A stretch of 64,000 nucleotides of DNA, taken from positions 124,001 to 188,000 of the forward strand of contig NZ_BMUA01000001.1 of NCBI RefSeq assembly GCF_014649955.1. The letters are read 5' to 3'. A program made the translations under genes and the position numbers. Of the stretch, positions 9,912 through 18,347 are shown one piece after another. The notes under the pieces are model-generated. The model did not search any database and was not told where the DNA came from. It worked only from the letters and a program-made list of their open reading frames with translations. Each line of letters opens with the position of its first letter. Position 1 is the stretch's first letter. Source of the DNA: Streptomyces violascens (GTDB lineage Bacteria; Actinomycetota; Actinomycetes; Streptomycetales; Streptomycetaceae).

Positions 9912-11395
9912 AGAACGGCCCGCTTGAGCTGCCCGAGGCGCGCTGGCTGGATACTGCCCGGCTGACCGCCGGCCTGGACCGTTACCAGCGCCTGGACCTC
10001 GCCGCCCACACCCGTGTCCACCCGCCGCTGCGCCACCTGGACAGGGACGGTCTGCTCGCCCTCGCCGAGTCCATCGGGTTGTCCGGCCGCGGCGGTGCCG
10101 GCTTCCCGTTCGCCCGCAAGGCCCGGGCCACACTCGCCACCGCCGACCGCACCGGCGCGCCGCCGGTCGTCGTGGTGAACGGCGCGGAGGGCGAACCAGC
10201 CAGCGCCAAGGACAAGATGCTGCTCGCCCGCACGCCTCATCTAGTCCTGGACGGCGCCTGCCTGGCCGCGGCCGCGTTCGGCGCCGAGGAGATCGTGATC
10301 GGCGTCGCCGCGGGCAGCCCCGGCGAGATATCGGTCCCGGCCGCCCTCGCCGAGCGTGAACTTCCCTGCCCGGCCCGGACCGTATGCCTCCCCGAACGCT
10401 TCGTCTCCGGCGAATCCGGGGCGCTGATCCGGGGCGTCAACGGTCTGCCGGTGGCACCGGCGCCGCTGAAGGCCCGCGCGGCCGACGGCGCAGCGGGCGG
10501 GGTGCGTCGTCGCCCGACGCTGCTCTCCAACGCCGAGACATGGGCCCAACTCGCCATCGCGGCCCGGATCGGACCCAACGCCTACGCGGCCGTCGGCACC
10601 GCCGCCGAACCCGGCACCATCCTGCTCACCGTCAACCGGCCAGGTGCCGATCCGCTCGTCGTCGAGGTTCCGACCGGAATCCCACTGGGCCAGGCACTGG
10701 ACGCCTGCGGCCTCAGGCCGGGCATCGGCGTGCTGGTGGGCGGCTACCACGGTGCCTGGCTGCACCCGTCGGACGCCGTCGGCGCGCCTCTCTCCCGCGC
10801 CGGACTCGCCGGCCTCGGTGGGACCCTCGGCGCGGGCGCCATCGTCACGCTCCCCGACGACACCTGCCCGCTCGGCGAGTCCGCCCGGGTCGCGGCCTGG
10901 CTGGCGGCCGAGTCCAGCGGCCAGTGCGGACCGTGCAAACGCGGCCTGCCCGAAGCCGCCGAAGCCCTGGCCATGCTGGCCGCCGGTGCTGCCGAGCCCG
11001 CAGTGTTGGAGGACGTCCGGCGAGCCCTCGGCGCGGCCCAGGCCGGTGGCGCCTGCTCGCACCCGGACGGCACGGCCCGCTTCCTGCTCACCGCGCTCCA
11101 CGTCTTCTCCGAGGACGTCGACGCCCACCTGTCCGGCCCCGGCTGCGGCCTCCCCGTACGCGGAGTACTGCCCCTCCCGCCCGCGAAGGGCGCCCGGCTC
11201 GAGGTGGACTGGTCCCGCTGCACCGGCCACGGTCTGTGCGCCGTGCTCACCCCCGACCTCATTCGCCTCGGCCCGCACGGCTACCCCACTTCCACCACCA
11301 TCCCGGTCGCCACCTGGCAGGAGCACGGCGCCCGCCGCGCCGTCAACCAGTGCCCGGCCCTGGCCCTGAGTCTCCGGCGTCGCGGGCAAGTCTGA
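9908..11395 (+). CDS. NuoF-like NADH dehydrogenase flavoprotein fused to a ferredoxin-type domain
   Basis: A 495-residue soluble protein related to the 51-kDa NADH-binding subunit of complex I. It has the FMN/NADH motif GRGGAGFP (60-67), NGAEGEPAS (91-99), and an iron-sulphur site with Cys340, Cys343 and Cys383. The position of the fourth usual cysteine (ESCG in NuoF) is Ser337 here. Residues 430-495 form a small ferredoxin-like domain with Cys438, Cys444 and Cys482, a spacing typical of 3Fe-4S ferredoxins. Translational coupling to the membrane cytochrome-like protein suggests an NAD(P)H-to-quinone or NAD(P)H-to-metal electron path outside complex I. The physiological acceptor is unknown. 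Confidence 0.85.
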   Translation: MKNGPLELPEARWLDTARLTAGLDRYQRLDLAAHTRVHPPLRHLDRDGLLALAESIGLSGRGGAGFPFARKARATLATADRTGAPPVVVVNGAEGEPASAKDKMLLARTPHLVLDGACLAAAAFGAEEIVIGVAAGSPGEISVPAALAERELPCPARTVCLPERFVSGESGALIRGVNGLPVAPAPLKARAADGAAGGVRRRPTLLSNAETWAQLAIAARIGPNAYAAVGTAAEPGTILLTVNRPGADPLVVEVPTGIPLGQALDACGLRPGIGVLVGGYHGAWLHPSDAVGAPLSRAGLAGLGGTLGAGAIVTLPDDTCPLGESARVAAWLAAESSGQCGPCKRGLPEAAEALAMLAAGAAEPAVLEDVRRALGAAQAGGACSHPDGTARFLLTALHVFSEDVDAHLSGPGCGLPVRGVLPLPPAKGARLEVDWSRCTGHGLCAVLTPDLIRLGPHGYPTSTTIPVATWQEHGARRAVNQCPALALSLRRRGQV

Positions 11396-11512
11396 GCGCT
11401 TGACTCTGCCGGGAGTCCTGGAAGCTACGCCGCATTGAGGGTGAGGGCGTGAGGGGTTCAGTGTTGCTGTTGGGCTGCCAGGGCGTCTCTCGGCCACGTC
11501 GGGCATCGTGCG

Positions 11513-11554
11513 CCGCCGAAGACTTGAGTGAGCAACGCTGTCGGCGGATTTTTT
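11513..11554 (+). terminator. Rho-independent terminator after the electron-transfer pair
   Basis: A 7-bp stem, CCGCCGA / TCGGCGG (11513-11519, 11541-11547), is followed by A and six T. An alternative stem, TGAGCAA / TTGCTCA, overlaps it. It lies about 120 bases after the NuoF-like stop. A T tract is unusual in this GC-rich DNA. Confidence 0.65.
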
Positions 11555-11654
11555 GCTCAGGTGCCCGCAGCCTGAACGCGCTCGCGGGCTGTGGTGCACG
11601 GATTCGCCCCGGCGCCCGGCCGGATGCCGGGGACCAGGGCGAAGGGGGCCGGGT

Positions 11655-12515
11655 TCAGCCCGTGGTGCTGCGCCTGCGGCGGAGGGCGAAGGTGGCGCCC
11701 GCGAGCGCAAGTGCCGCACTCGAACCGCTGAGGAGCAGTGGTGCCGAATACGAGGCGGCCTGCGTCTTCTTCGCGGTGCCGTAGCCGCTGGACATGCCCT
11801 TGTTGTCGTACTCCGAGCCGGGCAGCTTGTCGGCGTAACGGGACTTGACGAGCTTCTGGTAGTCGCTCAGCGAGACTGACGACTGCCCGTTCAGGCCCTG
11901 CCGTGCCTGGTCGTTGAGCGGCTCGACCGTGGTCAGCTTCAGCTGGTACCAACCGCGGATCTGCGGCTCGGTGAACACCAGGGTCCCCAGCGTGGCCTTA
12001 CCCGCGTACGTCGCGTCGCTGTCACCCTCGCGCACGGCCGCCAGATGCCAGCCGCCTCCCTGGGTGGGGGCGAGCATGACGGTGACGTTCCGCCCGTTGA
12101 CCGAGGCGCTCAGTGCGGAGACCAGACCACTCAGCTTGACCGCCTCGGTGGCGATCGGTTGGGACGTCCCCGCGACGAAGCCGGCGGTGATCTCGTTCAG
12201 GGCCAACGGGTCCTTGACGGTGAACGCCGGCATGCCCTGGCACGGGTCGGTCTTGTCGGGGATCGGCTGCGACGTCCCGGCCCCGTCACCCTGGGGCACC
12301 GGAACGCTGAGGAAACGGCAGATGGCGTTGTGAACATTGGTCGACTTCACCAGGTCGAGGGCGGCCTGGTAGTCGGGGATGTCCGCCGGCAGCGGGTCCT
12401 TGGCCGGGGCCGCGTGAACGGGGCCGACGATGGACAGCAGTACGGACGCGCTCAGTGCCAGGAGGGTGGTCAGGCGGGGGGCCGCCCGACCGCTGGACGT
12501 TCTTGTTTCGCGCAT
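11655..12515 (-). CDS. Secreted protein with C-terminal membrane anchor, unknown function
   Basis: A 286-residue protein I do not recognise. It has a signal peptide (hydrophobic 16-35, cleavage near VHAAPA), an exported middle domain with two cysteines (Cys65 and Cys92), and a C-terminal hydrophobic helix (LLLSGSSAALALAGATFAL) ending in RRRRSTTG, so the protein would remain in the membrane facing out. No LPXTG sorting signal is present. It starts ten bases after the stop of the papain-like protease and is almost certainly its operon partner; it could be a receptor, chaperone or inhibitor of that protease, which is inference. Confidence 0.78.
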   Translation of the reverse strand: MRETRTSSGRAAPRLTTLLALSASVLLSIVGPVHAAPAKDPLPADIPDYQAALDLVKSTNVHNAICRFLSVPVPQGDGAGTSQPIPDKTDPCQGMPAFTVKDPLALNEITAGFVAGTSQPIATEAVKLSGLVSALSASVNGRNVTVMLAPTQGGGWHLAAVREGDSDATYAGKATLGTLVFTEPQIRGWYQLKLTTVEPLNDQARQGLNGQSSVSLSDYQKLVKSRYADKLPGSEYDNKGMSSGYGTAKKTQAASYSAPLLLSGSSAALALAGATFALRRRRSTTG

Positions 12516-12525
12516 GTCGCCTGCC

Positions 12526-13089
12526 TTAGCGGGAGATGCCGATGCGGGAGTGGGTCCACTTGGACGAGCTGTTGCTCACGTAGTCGTTGTAGTTCCACCA
12601 CGTGTAGGTGGCGGTGTCCGGCCATGGGTCGGCCACCGCGATCGTGTTGTTCGACGTGTCGAAGCCGTAGACCACGTTCATGTGGCCACCGCCGGAGGCC
12701 CACCCGATGCGCGCGCCGATTGGACGGGCCGCCTTGACGTCGGTGTAGACCTGATTGAACGTGGCCGCGCTGCTCAGGCCTGAGCCGGTATGAGTCATGC
12801 CGAGGCTGCCCCAACCCCTGGCCATGTCGTCAAGGGTGGCGGGCTGGTTGTTGCAACCGTAGGCGGGCTGGGCCCGGTTGCAGAAGTCCGTCTGCGTGCT
12901 GCCGAGGCCCTGGAACTTGGCGATCGTCAGCCCGGAGGCGACCCAGCACCACTGGGTCTTCTCCTGCTTGTACATGCCGATGGTGTCCTGCCCCGCCTCG
13001 GCATGTGCCGGGCCTCCGACGGCGACAAGCACTCCCGAAGCCGTGAGCGCGATGGCCGACGTCGTAGTCGCGAACCTGAATCTGCCCAT
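12526..13089 (-). CDS. Secreted papain-like cysteine protease (C39-like fold)
   Basis: A 187-residue exported protein: signal peptide to about residue 30 (cleavage at AHA-EAG), then a compact cysteine-protease domain. Visible catalytic candidates are Cys48 in QWCWVASG, His136 in GGHMNVVYG and Asp154 in ADPWP, in the order expected for papain-like/C39 peptidases. Two further cysteines (70 and 79) may form a disulphide. I start at ATG 13089 with AGGAAG just upstream; the longer frame adds 26 non-signal residues. It is the first gene of a two-gene unit with the membrane-anchored protein at 11655-12515. Substrate unknown. Confidence 0.83.
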   Translation of the reverse strand: MGRFRFATTTSAIALTASGVLVAVGGPAHAEAGQDTIGMYKQEKTQWCWVASGLTIAKFQGLGSTQTDFCNRAQPAYGCNNQPATLDDMARGWGSLGMTHTGSGLSSAATFNQVYTDVKAARPIGARIGWASGGGHMNVVYGFDTSNNTIAVADPWPDTATYTWWNYNDYVSNSSSKWTHSRIGISR

Positions 13090-13262
13090 CTTCCTGCCTT
13101 CCCGCGTAAATGCGATGAGTGCCGGGTGATCTGGCAGGAATATGACAGCGCGAAATGAAGATGACATATAGAGCTACTGCGGAAACTGCACCCATGAGGA
13201 TGAATAGGCATATAAACAGTGCGCTGTCCACTTCCTCAACCAGGCCCTGACCATGCGAAGGG

Positions 13263-13928
13263 ATGTGGGGCCGGGTTGCTGAGGTGTTGCTGGAGCAGTG
13301 CCTGGAACGGATCTTCGGCGGGCCAGCGGTGGTTGGGGCCATCCGTCGGACCCTCCTGGATGTGCACGCCGACGCGCACGCGGACCGCGCCCACGAGGAA
13401 TTCGTACTCTTCACCTGGTTCGTGGACCAATGGGTGACCGGACGAGGTTCGCGTGCGTGGTCGTCTACGAGAGCGAGCGAGCCGGTCGGGTTCACCTACG
13501 GAGCACCGGGCGAGCCGGGCCGGGAATGGTGGCGTGACTACCTCGACTCCGCGCCGGCGGATCCGTCGACGTTTTCCGTCTCCGAGCTGATGCTCAGGGT
13601 GAAGTGGCGCAAGAAGGGTCTCGGGGAGCGGCTGCGCACCGCATTGGTCGACGGCCGCGCGGAGGGCCCTGGCCGTGCTCGCCGTGAGCACGACCCCCGC
13701 CTCCAGGCGCAGTACGAGGGATGGGGCTACCGGAAGATCGGCGAGCGGCAGCCGTTCCCGAACTCCCCGCTCTATGCTGTGATGCTGCTCGACCTCAAGA
13801 CCGCAGCCCGGACCGGCAACCGCCACAGCGGCCCGCTCCCCTCGAGGCGGCGGGCCGTTGGCATGTGCGGCGTCGTCACCCGGCCGGAGGCTGGCCGAGT
13901 TCCCAGTGCGCGGCGAGCGCCTGTCTGA
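13263..13928 (+). pseudogene. GNAT-family acetyltransferase with several compensating frameshifts
   Basis: The main frame carries clear acetyltransferase sequence (FTYGAPGEPGREWW, ELMLRVKWRKKGLGERLR, QYEGWGYRKIGERQPFP, YAVMLLDLK), but two internal stretches make sense only in a neighbouring frame. At about 13437-13485 frame 2 gives RFACVVVYESERA. At about 13665-13690 frame 2 gives ALAVLAVSTT, exactly the beta-strand expected before QAQYEGWGYR. So two pairs of small indels leave the frame open while scrambling two core strands. The first 60 residues do not look like the acetyltransferase and may come from something else. Sequencing error is the main alternative to decay. Confidence 0.6.
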
Positions 13929-14367
13929 GCAGCACGACGGCGGCGGTGGCGAACGGTGTGTGTGCGGCGACTGAACGCGGCACCTGATCCGGATCGGACT
14001 GTGCGGCCTCGTGCGCCTGGGCGACGAGGTCCGCGACCTGGTCGACGGGTCCGTGGACGTCGTGGGTGGCCCAGAGTCGGGCGCTTTCCGCGGCCTCCGT
14101 GACCAGCGTCTCGACCGCGACTGTCGTGCGCGCCGTCAGCACGTCCCCGTCGCCGAGCCCAGCAGCCTTGGCGAGCCGGCCGACCGCATGGTGTTCGACC
14201 TCTTCGTGCAGCCCGCCCCGGGGTGTCCGCAGGAGCTCAACGATCTCGGCACTGTCGCCCTCGCGGCTCACCACGGTTCGTAACCCGAAGTCTTCGGGTG
14301 CATCAGCTTCTTCGGAGAAGGGGCTCATCTCCTCCCGCTCCGACGACCTCCCCGTTGCCGGGGCCAT
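13876..14367 (-). CDS. Hypothetical acidic, helix-rich protein
   Basis: A 163-residue soluble protein without a family I recognise. From about residue 30 it is a helical, Ala/Glu-rich sequence (EIVELLRTPRGGLHEEVEHHAVGRLAKAAGL, then VETLVTEAAESARLWATHDVHGPVDQVADLVAQAHEAAQ). It ends in AAHTPFATAAVVLLRQALAAHWELG. The start is uncertain. ATG 14367 is chosen; ATG 14328 has GAGGAG immediately before it. Coding is supported by codon bias and by a sensible amino-acid make-up compared with the other frames. The 3' end overlaps the tail of the GNAT relic by 53 bases. Confidence 0.6.
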   Translation of the reverse strand: MAPATGRSSEREEMSPFSEEADAPEDFGLRTVVSREGDSAEIVELLRTPRGGLHEEVEHHAVGRLAKAAGLGDGDVLTARTTVAVETLVTEAAESARLWATHDVHGPVDQVADLVAQAHEAAQSDPDQVPRSVAAHTPFATAAVVLLRQALAAHWELGQPPAG

Positions 14368-14626
14368 CCTCGCGAGCCATGGATACCATTGTCCCGCGCG
14401 GACAGCCGAGTACGCCACAACTCCCCTCATTGCCCGATGAGTTGAAGACCAGCATCGTGAAGGTCGCGAGGCGGGAGACGCGGAGCATGGGAGGGGACGT
14501 CGACTGAGCGGCTCCTGAGCGGGGTCTGGGAGCGGAGCCCCAAGGAGCTTTTCGTTCCCGCACCTCAGCGGAGCCGCCTTGGGGCCTGTCTCGAAGTCGG
14601 ATGTGAGCTTGTGCCAAGATCGCGGG

Positions 14627-15037
14627 ATGTTGCGACTCACTGATTTCATTATCGACTGCCCGGACACGATGGAGCTGGCGGCTTTCTACTCCGAGGTGAC
14701 GGGCCGTCCGATCAAGGAAGGCAGCTCCGAGGAGTGGGCGGGTATCCAGTTCGGCGAGATCGAGCTGGCCTTCATCCGAGTGGACGACTACCGCGCTCCG
14801 CAGTGGCCCGACAGCGAGCACCCCAAGCAGTTCCACCTCGACTTCGAAGTGGACGAGATCAAGTCCGAGCAGCGCCGCGTCCTCGACCTCGGTGCGACGC
14901 TGAGGCAGGACTTCATCGGCCCCAACGGCTACGGCTGGCAGGTCTACACCGACCCGGTCGGCCACCCCTTCTGCCTGTGCCGCAACAAGGGCGTCATCTG
15001 GACCGACCAGGGCCCGGTCTGGCCCAAGCGCGGCTGA
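14627..15037 (+). CDS. VOC-family (glyoxalase/bleomycin-resistance fold) protein
   Basis: A 136-residue single-domain protein with the paired beta-alpha-beta-beta-beta fold of the vicinal-oxygen-chelate superfamily: LTDFIIDCPDTMELAAFYSEVTG at the start, FHLDFEVDEI in the centre, and VYTDPVGHPFCLC near the end. His, Glu and Cys positions in these strands are the usual metal ligands or their replacements. Members include metal-dependent lyases, dioxygenases and antibiotic-sequestering proteins; nothing here points to a particular one. ATG 14627 begins the family-typical N-terminus, preceded by a short G-rich stretch. Confidence 0.85.
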   Translation: MLRLTDFIIDCPDTMELAAFYSEVTGRPIKEGSSEEWAGIQFGEIELAFIRVDDYRAPQWPDSEHPKQFHLDFEVDEIKSEQRRVLDLGATLRQDFIGPNGYGWQVYTDPVGHPFCLCRNKGVIWTDQGPVWPKRG

Positions 15038-15206
15038 GGACTGTCCGGCGGATCATGCCGCTATCCGGCTGAAGGGGTGTCAGCAGCCAACCGTCGACGC
15101 ACCGTGACTGCGCCACGAGACCCGCACCTCATGCCTCGGGTGTGGGCGGCGCTTCGAACAGGCGGGTCGGCAAAGCCTGCATCACGACCGGCTCATCGAG
15201 GTCTTG

Positions 15207-15647
15207 TCAGGTCGGGTTGCTTACCCAGCCGGAGCACGTACCCGCCGTGATCATCTTGGTGTCCCAGTGGCCCAGGCAGATGCGGAAGCGGACGGTGGCC
15301 CCTTCGGGGAAGTCCTTCTTCTTGTAGAGGGATGCGGGCATGCCGTCAGCGTTGAATATGGCGCCATAGCGCTTCCCCACTTGCCAGTCCACGACGGCGG
15401 CGGATCCGTCCGCCTTCCCGTCGTAGACATTGAACCAGTCGCCGTCGGGGTCGAAGCAGGCCTGGTAGACGTTGTCGCCGTTCTCTTTCTTACTGGCGCA
15501 CTTCACCCACTCGCCGTCATGCCTAGTGGTGGTCGCGCGGTCGACTTCACCGCCGGCGGCGTTTGCCTGGGTGAGGGGGAGGAGAAGGGCAGCGGAGAGG
15601 GTGCCTGCGACGGCGCCTATTCGCTTGAGCCGACGGTTCTTGATCAC
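15207..15647 (-). CDS. Small secreted protein, unknown function
   Basis: A 146-residue exported protein: basic start (MIKNRRLKR), hydrophobic core to about residue 26, cleavage near ANAAGG. The mature part has four cysteines (50, 64, 123, 138) that could form two disulphides, and a beta-rich pattern (WVKCAS, VYQACFDPDGDWFNVYD, VRFRICLGHWD, TCSGWV). It starts with GTG 15647 after AAGGAA. No family recognised; the size and cysteine pattern would suit a secreted effector, inhibitor or surface-binding protein. Confidence 0.75.
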   Translation of the reverse strand: MIKNRRLKRIGAVAGTLSAALLLPLTQANAAGGEVDRATTTRHDGEWVKCASKKENGDNVYQACFDPDGDWFNVYDGKADGSAAVVDWQVGKRYGAIFNADGMPASLYKKKDFPEGATVRFRICLGHWDTKMITAGTCSGWVSNPT

Positions 15648-15779
15648 AAGGTTCCTTGTGTGTGTGGGGGGGCGTCCAACGAGGCGTTGGCGAGCTCACG
15701 AGGCTAGCCATGAGCAATGCGATGATCAACTGTGTGTTCGATGTGACCGTTTGGTGAGCGGGCAAACGCCAGTTGACGG

Positions 15780-16347
15780 GCACTCCCCCCCCCCGCACGC
15801 ACGCACGCACGCTCGGGATGGCGGGCGACCTTGCCCGCCGGCCGCACTTCGAGCACGACGAACCGCGAGGTCATGCGGCCCCTGCTGCCACCGCGCCAGG
15901 TCACCTCTTCGAAGGGCGTGGCACTGTCGACAGGCCCGTCCAGGGCCTGCCGCGTTCGCGAGAGCAGGGCCGGGTCGGAGGCTCCAGCCCGCCGTAGGGC
16001 GGCTGATACAGCTCAGCGGCCGCCACCTGGACGGTCTCCCTGGGGTCGACGGCCACCACGTATGACCAGCCGCGTTCCTCCAACGCGAGCCGGAAAGGCG
16101 GCGTGCACGCTGACCGCAACCTGGTAGTTGGCCCACTTGCCCAACGCTCCGCAGTACTGGCGGGCCACGCCGGCCGAGGTCCGTCCGCACTTGGGGAACG
16201 ACACGTCGTCGACTGGATCGACTTGCGCCAGCCGTCGAGCATCAGCCCCCGCAGACAACACTCGCCCCAGGCTCGCCGAGCCTCGCGTGCCATCGAGGCG
16301 AACACATCGGCGACGAACAACCCCAACTCCGCCCGCAGACCGTTCAC
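15780..16347 (-). mobile_element. IS701-family transposase remnant
   Basis: Minus-strand pieces of one transposase lie in shifting frames. An N-terminal part (MNGLRAELGLFVADVFASM, LRGLMLDGWRKSIQ) is followed, after an internal deletion, by RLALEERGWSYVVAVDP and EETVQ-like sequence. Then, in a third frame near 15800-15910, comes TWRGGSRGRMTSRFVVLEVRPAGK. All three match the order of IS701-type transposases as I know them. Several frameshifts and a deletion make it non-functional. Ends are not visible. Confidence 0.65.
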
Positions 16348-16399
16348 TTACAGTGCGCCCACACCCCCAACATGCTCTTGGTCAGCACTGACGAAGAGG

Positions 16400-16660
16400 C
16401 CTAACGAAGCACTATCAAGCAGCGGCTGTTCTGCGACGCGCCGGACTGTTCGCGCTGTACGTTCGCCGAGCAAGTCGAGGGGCTGACCATCCGGGTCGAT
16501 GTCGAGACCCACCGTGTCATCGACATGCTTGCTGACTACACAGGAGACACATTCGCCGCCTGGCTCACGGTCCCCCGGGGCCGAGGTGATCTGCCGGGAC
16601 CGGGCCGACTCCTTCAGCGACGGAGCCCGACGGGGTGCCCGCCAGGCTCACTAATGCGCC
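16400..16660 (+). mobile_element. ISL3-family transposase remnant
   Basis: Reading from about 16410, RLFCDAPDCSRCTFAEQVEGLTIR is the zinc-ribbon end typical of ISL3 transposases (CxxxxC plus TFAEQ). After a deletion HRVIDMLADYTGDTFAAWL follows. Then, one frame over, AEVICRDRADSFSDGARRGARQA, which contains the DDE-domain signature CRDR. Only short parts of a protein of about 400-550 residues remain. Confidence 0.65.
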
Positions 16661-17011
16661 GCCCGCTTCCAGCGCGCCACTGACGCGGGTGAAGCCGGAT
16701 GGGCGGCGGCCGAGGTCGGCCGCGCACCGTCCGGAGGTGACGCGCCCGCCGATGGCCTCACCGGCCCAGCGCGGCGGCAACGGCTCCGCGGTCACCCCGC
16801 GCCCTGATGGCCCAGGCCGCAGCAGGCCACACCAACCAGACCAAGGGAGGCGGCGTCATGAAGGTGCCGATCCGTCATCTCACCAGTCATCTGCTGTGCT
16901 CGGCCCAGGGCGGGTGTGGCCCGTCTACCGCCTCCACCCCGACTTCATATCGACTGCGTTTGTGAAGCGGCCGTGAGACGGAGCAGGTCAGACTGTGCCC
17001 TCCAGCAGGGC
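16661..17011. other. Gap after ISL3 remnant
   Basis: Several short overlapping frames are open, but none resembles a protein I know. The bases are GC-rich with weak codon bias. Probably further mobile-element debris. Confidence 0.4.
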
Positions 17012-18109
17012 CTAGCCCGAGGCGCGGCGGCCGTTGATGACAGCGCGTACGGCCCTCTCTCCGCGAGGGTCGGCCATCAGGCGGGCGATGTCCCACCACC
17101 GCAGCAGCAGCGCCGGATAGTGCGGCGGGATCGCGTCCATGAAGTCCCGGTTGAACCGTGCGCGGATGCTCTCGTGGCGCAACGCGGCGTGGATGTCGTC
17201 GATGGACGGCGGGCGGTGGCGGATCGCAAGCGGCAGCGTGGCCTCGTACTCCGGAGCCAGCATGTGGCCGGGTTGGGCCATGATGTTGCCGCCCAGCGCG
17301 GCGGCAACGTCGTCCTCCAGTTCCTCCTGCGCCTGCACGGCACGCTCCCACCAGCGGTCCCGGAAGGCGGAGACGGACTCGGGGTCGGACAGGTCGACGG
17401 CGTCGCGCTGCTCCTCGAACTCCGCACGTTCCTCGGCGGGCAGAGCTTCCCGGATCGCACCGAGAGTTTTCGCCGGATGGCGCGGCGGGGCCTGGCCAAG
17501 GTGACGCACCCACTGGTCCCTGCGCTCCTCGTCAGGAGGGGGTCCCCACATCAAGGCACCGCCCCTCATGCCTGGCTTCTCCGGGCCGGCCGCCGCCAAA
17601 GGGGCTTCCAGGCTGACCGCCATGAGTTCCAGATAGGCGGGCAGCGACTCGTACTCCCGCTCGCGGTCCCCGAACCTGGTCCACTTGCAGACTTCCCCGG
17701 TCTCACCGTTCATGTAGAGGCCGTAGGCGGTGTCGGAGGGGTTGAAGGAGCAGAACGGTATCCAAGACGGCTTCCACAGCACCAAGGCGTCCTCGTCCTC
17801 GCCGCTCGCCTCCTGGAACCGCATCTGCATCTGGTAGACCTCGATCACGGCGTCGAGCGGCATCAGGGTCCAGTCGCCCAGCATGAGCCCCGAACCGTCC
17901 ACGCCGTCCTCACCCGCGGACAGCCGCCACAGCGCCTTCAACTCCTCCGGAACGCCTGCGCCCAGGGTTTGTTCCAGGGCCGCGATTTCGTTGTCGGAGG
18001 CACCGGGCTTGAGGGCCGCATACGACGGCGGGGCGTACTCGGCCAGCCATTCCACGATCCGGCTCCATGCCCGGGTGACTCGCGCATCTGCTGGTGTGTC
18101 AGTGGTCAT
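17012..18109 (-). CDS. SMI1/KNR4-family protein
   Basis: A 365-residue cytoplasmic protein. The first 180 residues fit the SMI1/KNR4 superfamily: helices, then LKPGASDNEIAALEQTLGAGVPEELKALWRLSAGED, SGLMLGDWTLMPLDAVIEVYQ, WIPFCSFNPSDTAYGLYMNGETGEV and LPAYLELMAVSLEAPL. The C-terminal half is an acidic helical region (ELEDDVAAALGGNIM ... HYPALLLRWWDIARLMADP) that I do not recognise. Many SMI1/KNR4 proteins are immunity partners of contact-dependent toxins, but no toxin gene is next to it here. ATG 18109 is used; a GTG three codons earlier is possible. Confidence 0.85.
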   Translation of the reverse strand: MTTDTPADARVTRAWSRIVEWLAEYAPPSYAALKPGASDNEIAALEQTLGAGVPEELKALWRLSAGEDGVDGSGLMLGDWTLMPLDAVIEVYQMQMRFQEASGEDEDALVLWKPSWIPFCSFNPSDTAYGLYMNGETGEVCKWTRFGDREREYESLPAYLELMAVSLEAPLAAAGPEKPGMRGGALMWGPPPDEERRDQWVRHLGQAPPRHPAKTLGAIREALPAEERAEFEEQRDAVDLSDPESVSAFRDRWWERAVQAQEELEDDVAAALGGNIMAQPGHMLAPEYEATLPLAIRHRPPSIDDIHAALRHESIRARFNRDFMDAIPPHYPALLLRWWDIARLMADPRGERAVRAVINGRRASG

Positions 18110-18347
18110 GGTCACCACGCTCGCATTGCTCCCCGGTCCGTCACACGGCGGGGCCCGAGCGCCCTACAAGGGCCGTCGGGTACGGCGGTGGTAAGCGGTG
18201 AGCGGCCACGCCCGAATCCGCGTGTCCTGTGACGCGAGCGCGAGACCTACCGGTAGGTCTCGCGGCTGATGTCGTGATCTCAACTGGCCGTGTCGTGGCG
18301 ATGTCGGATACGACGTCGCCGTGAGCCCAGCGCGTGGGTGCTGCTGC

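Noticed and set aside
10241..11719. 492-codon minus-strand frame opposite the NuoF-like gene
   Set aside because: Shadow of the real gene; no ribosome site, no recognisable motif.
17012..18109. Polymorphic toxin-immunity locus around the SMI1/KNR4 protein
   Set aside because: No toxin, RHS/YD-repeat, WXG100 or secretion gene is adjacent, so the immunity role is only a family-level possibility.
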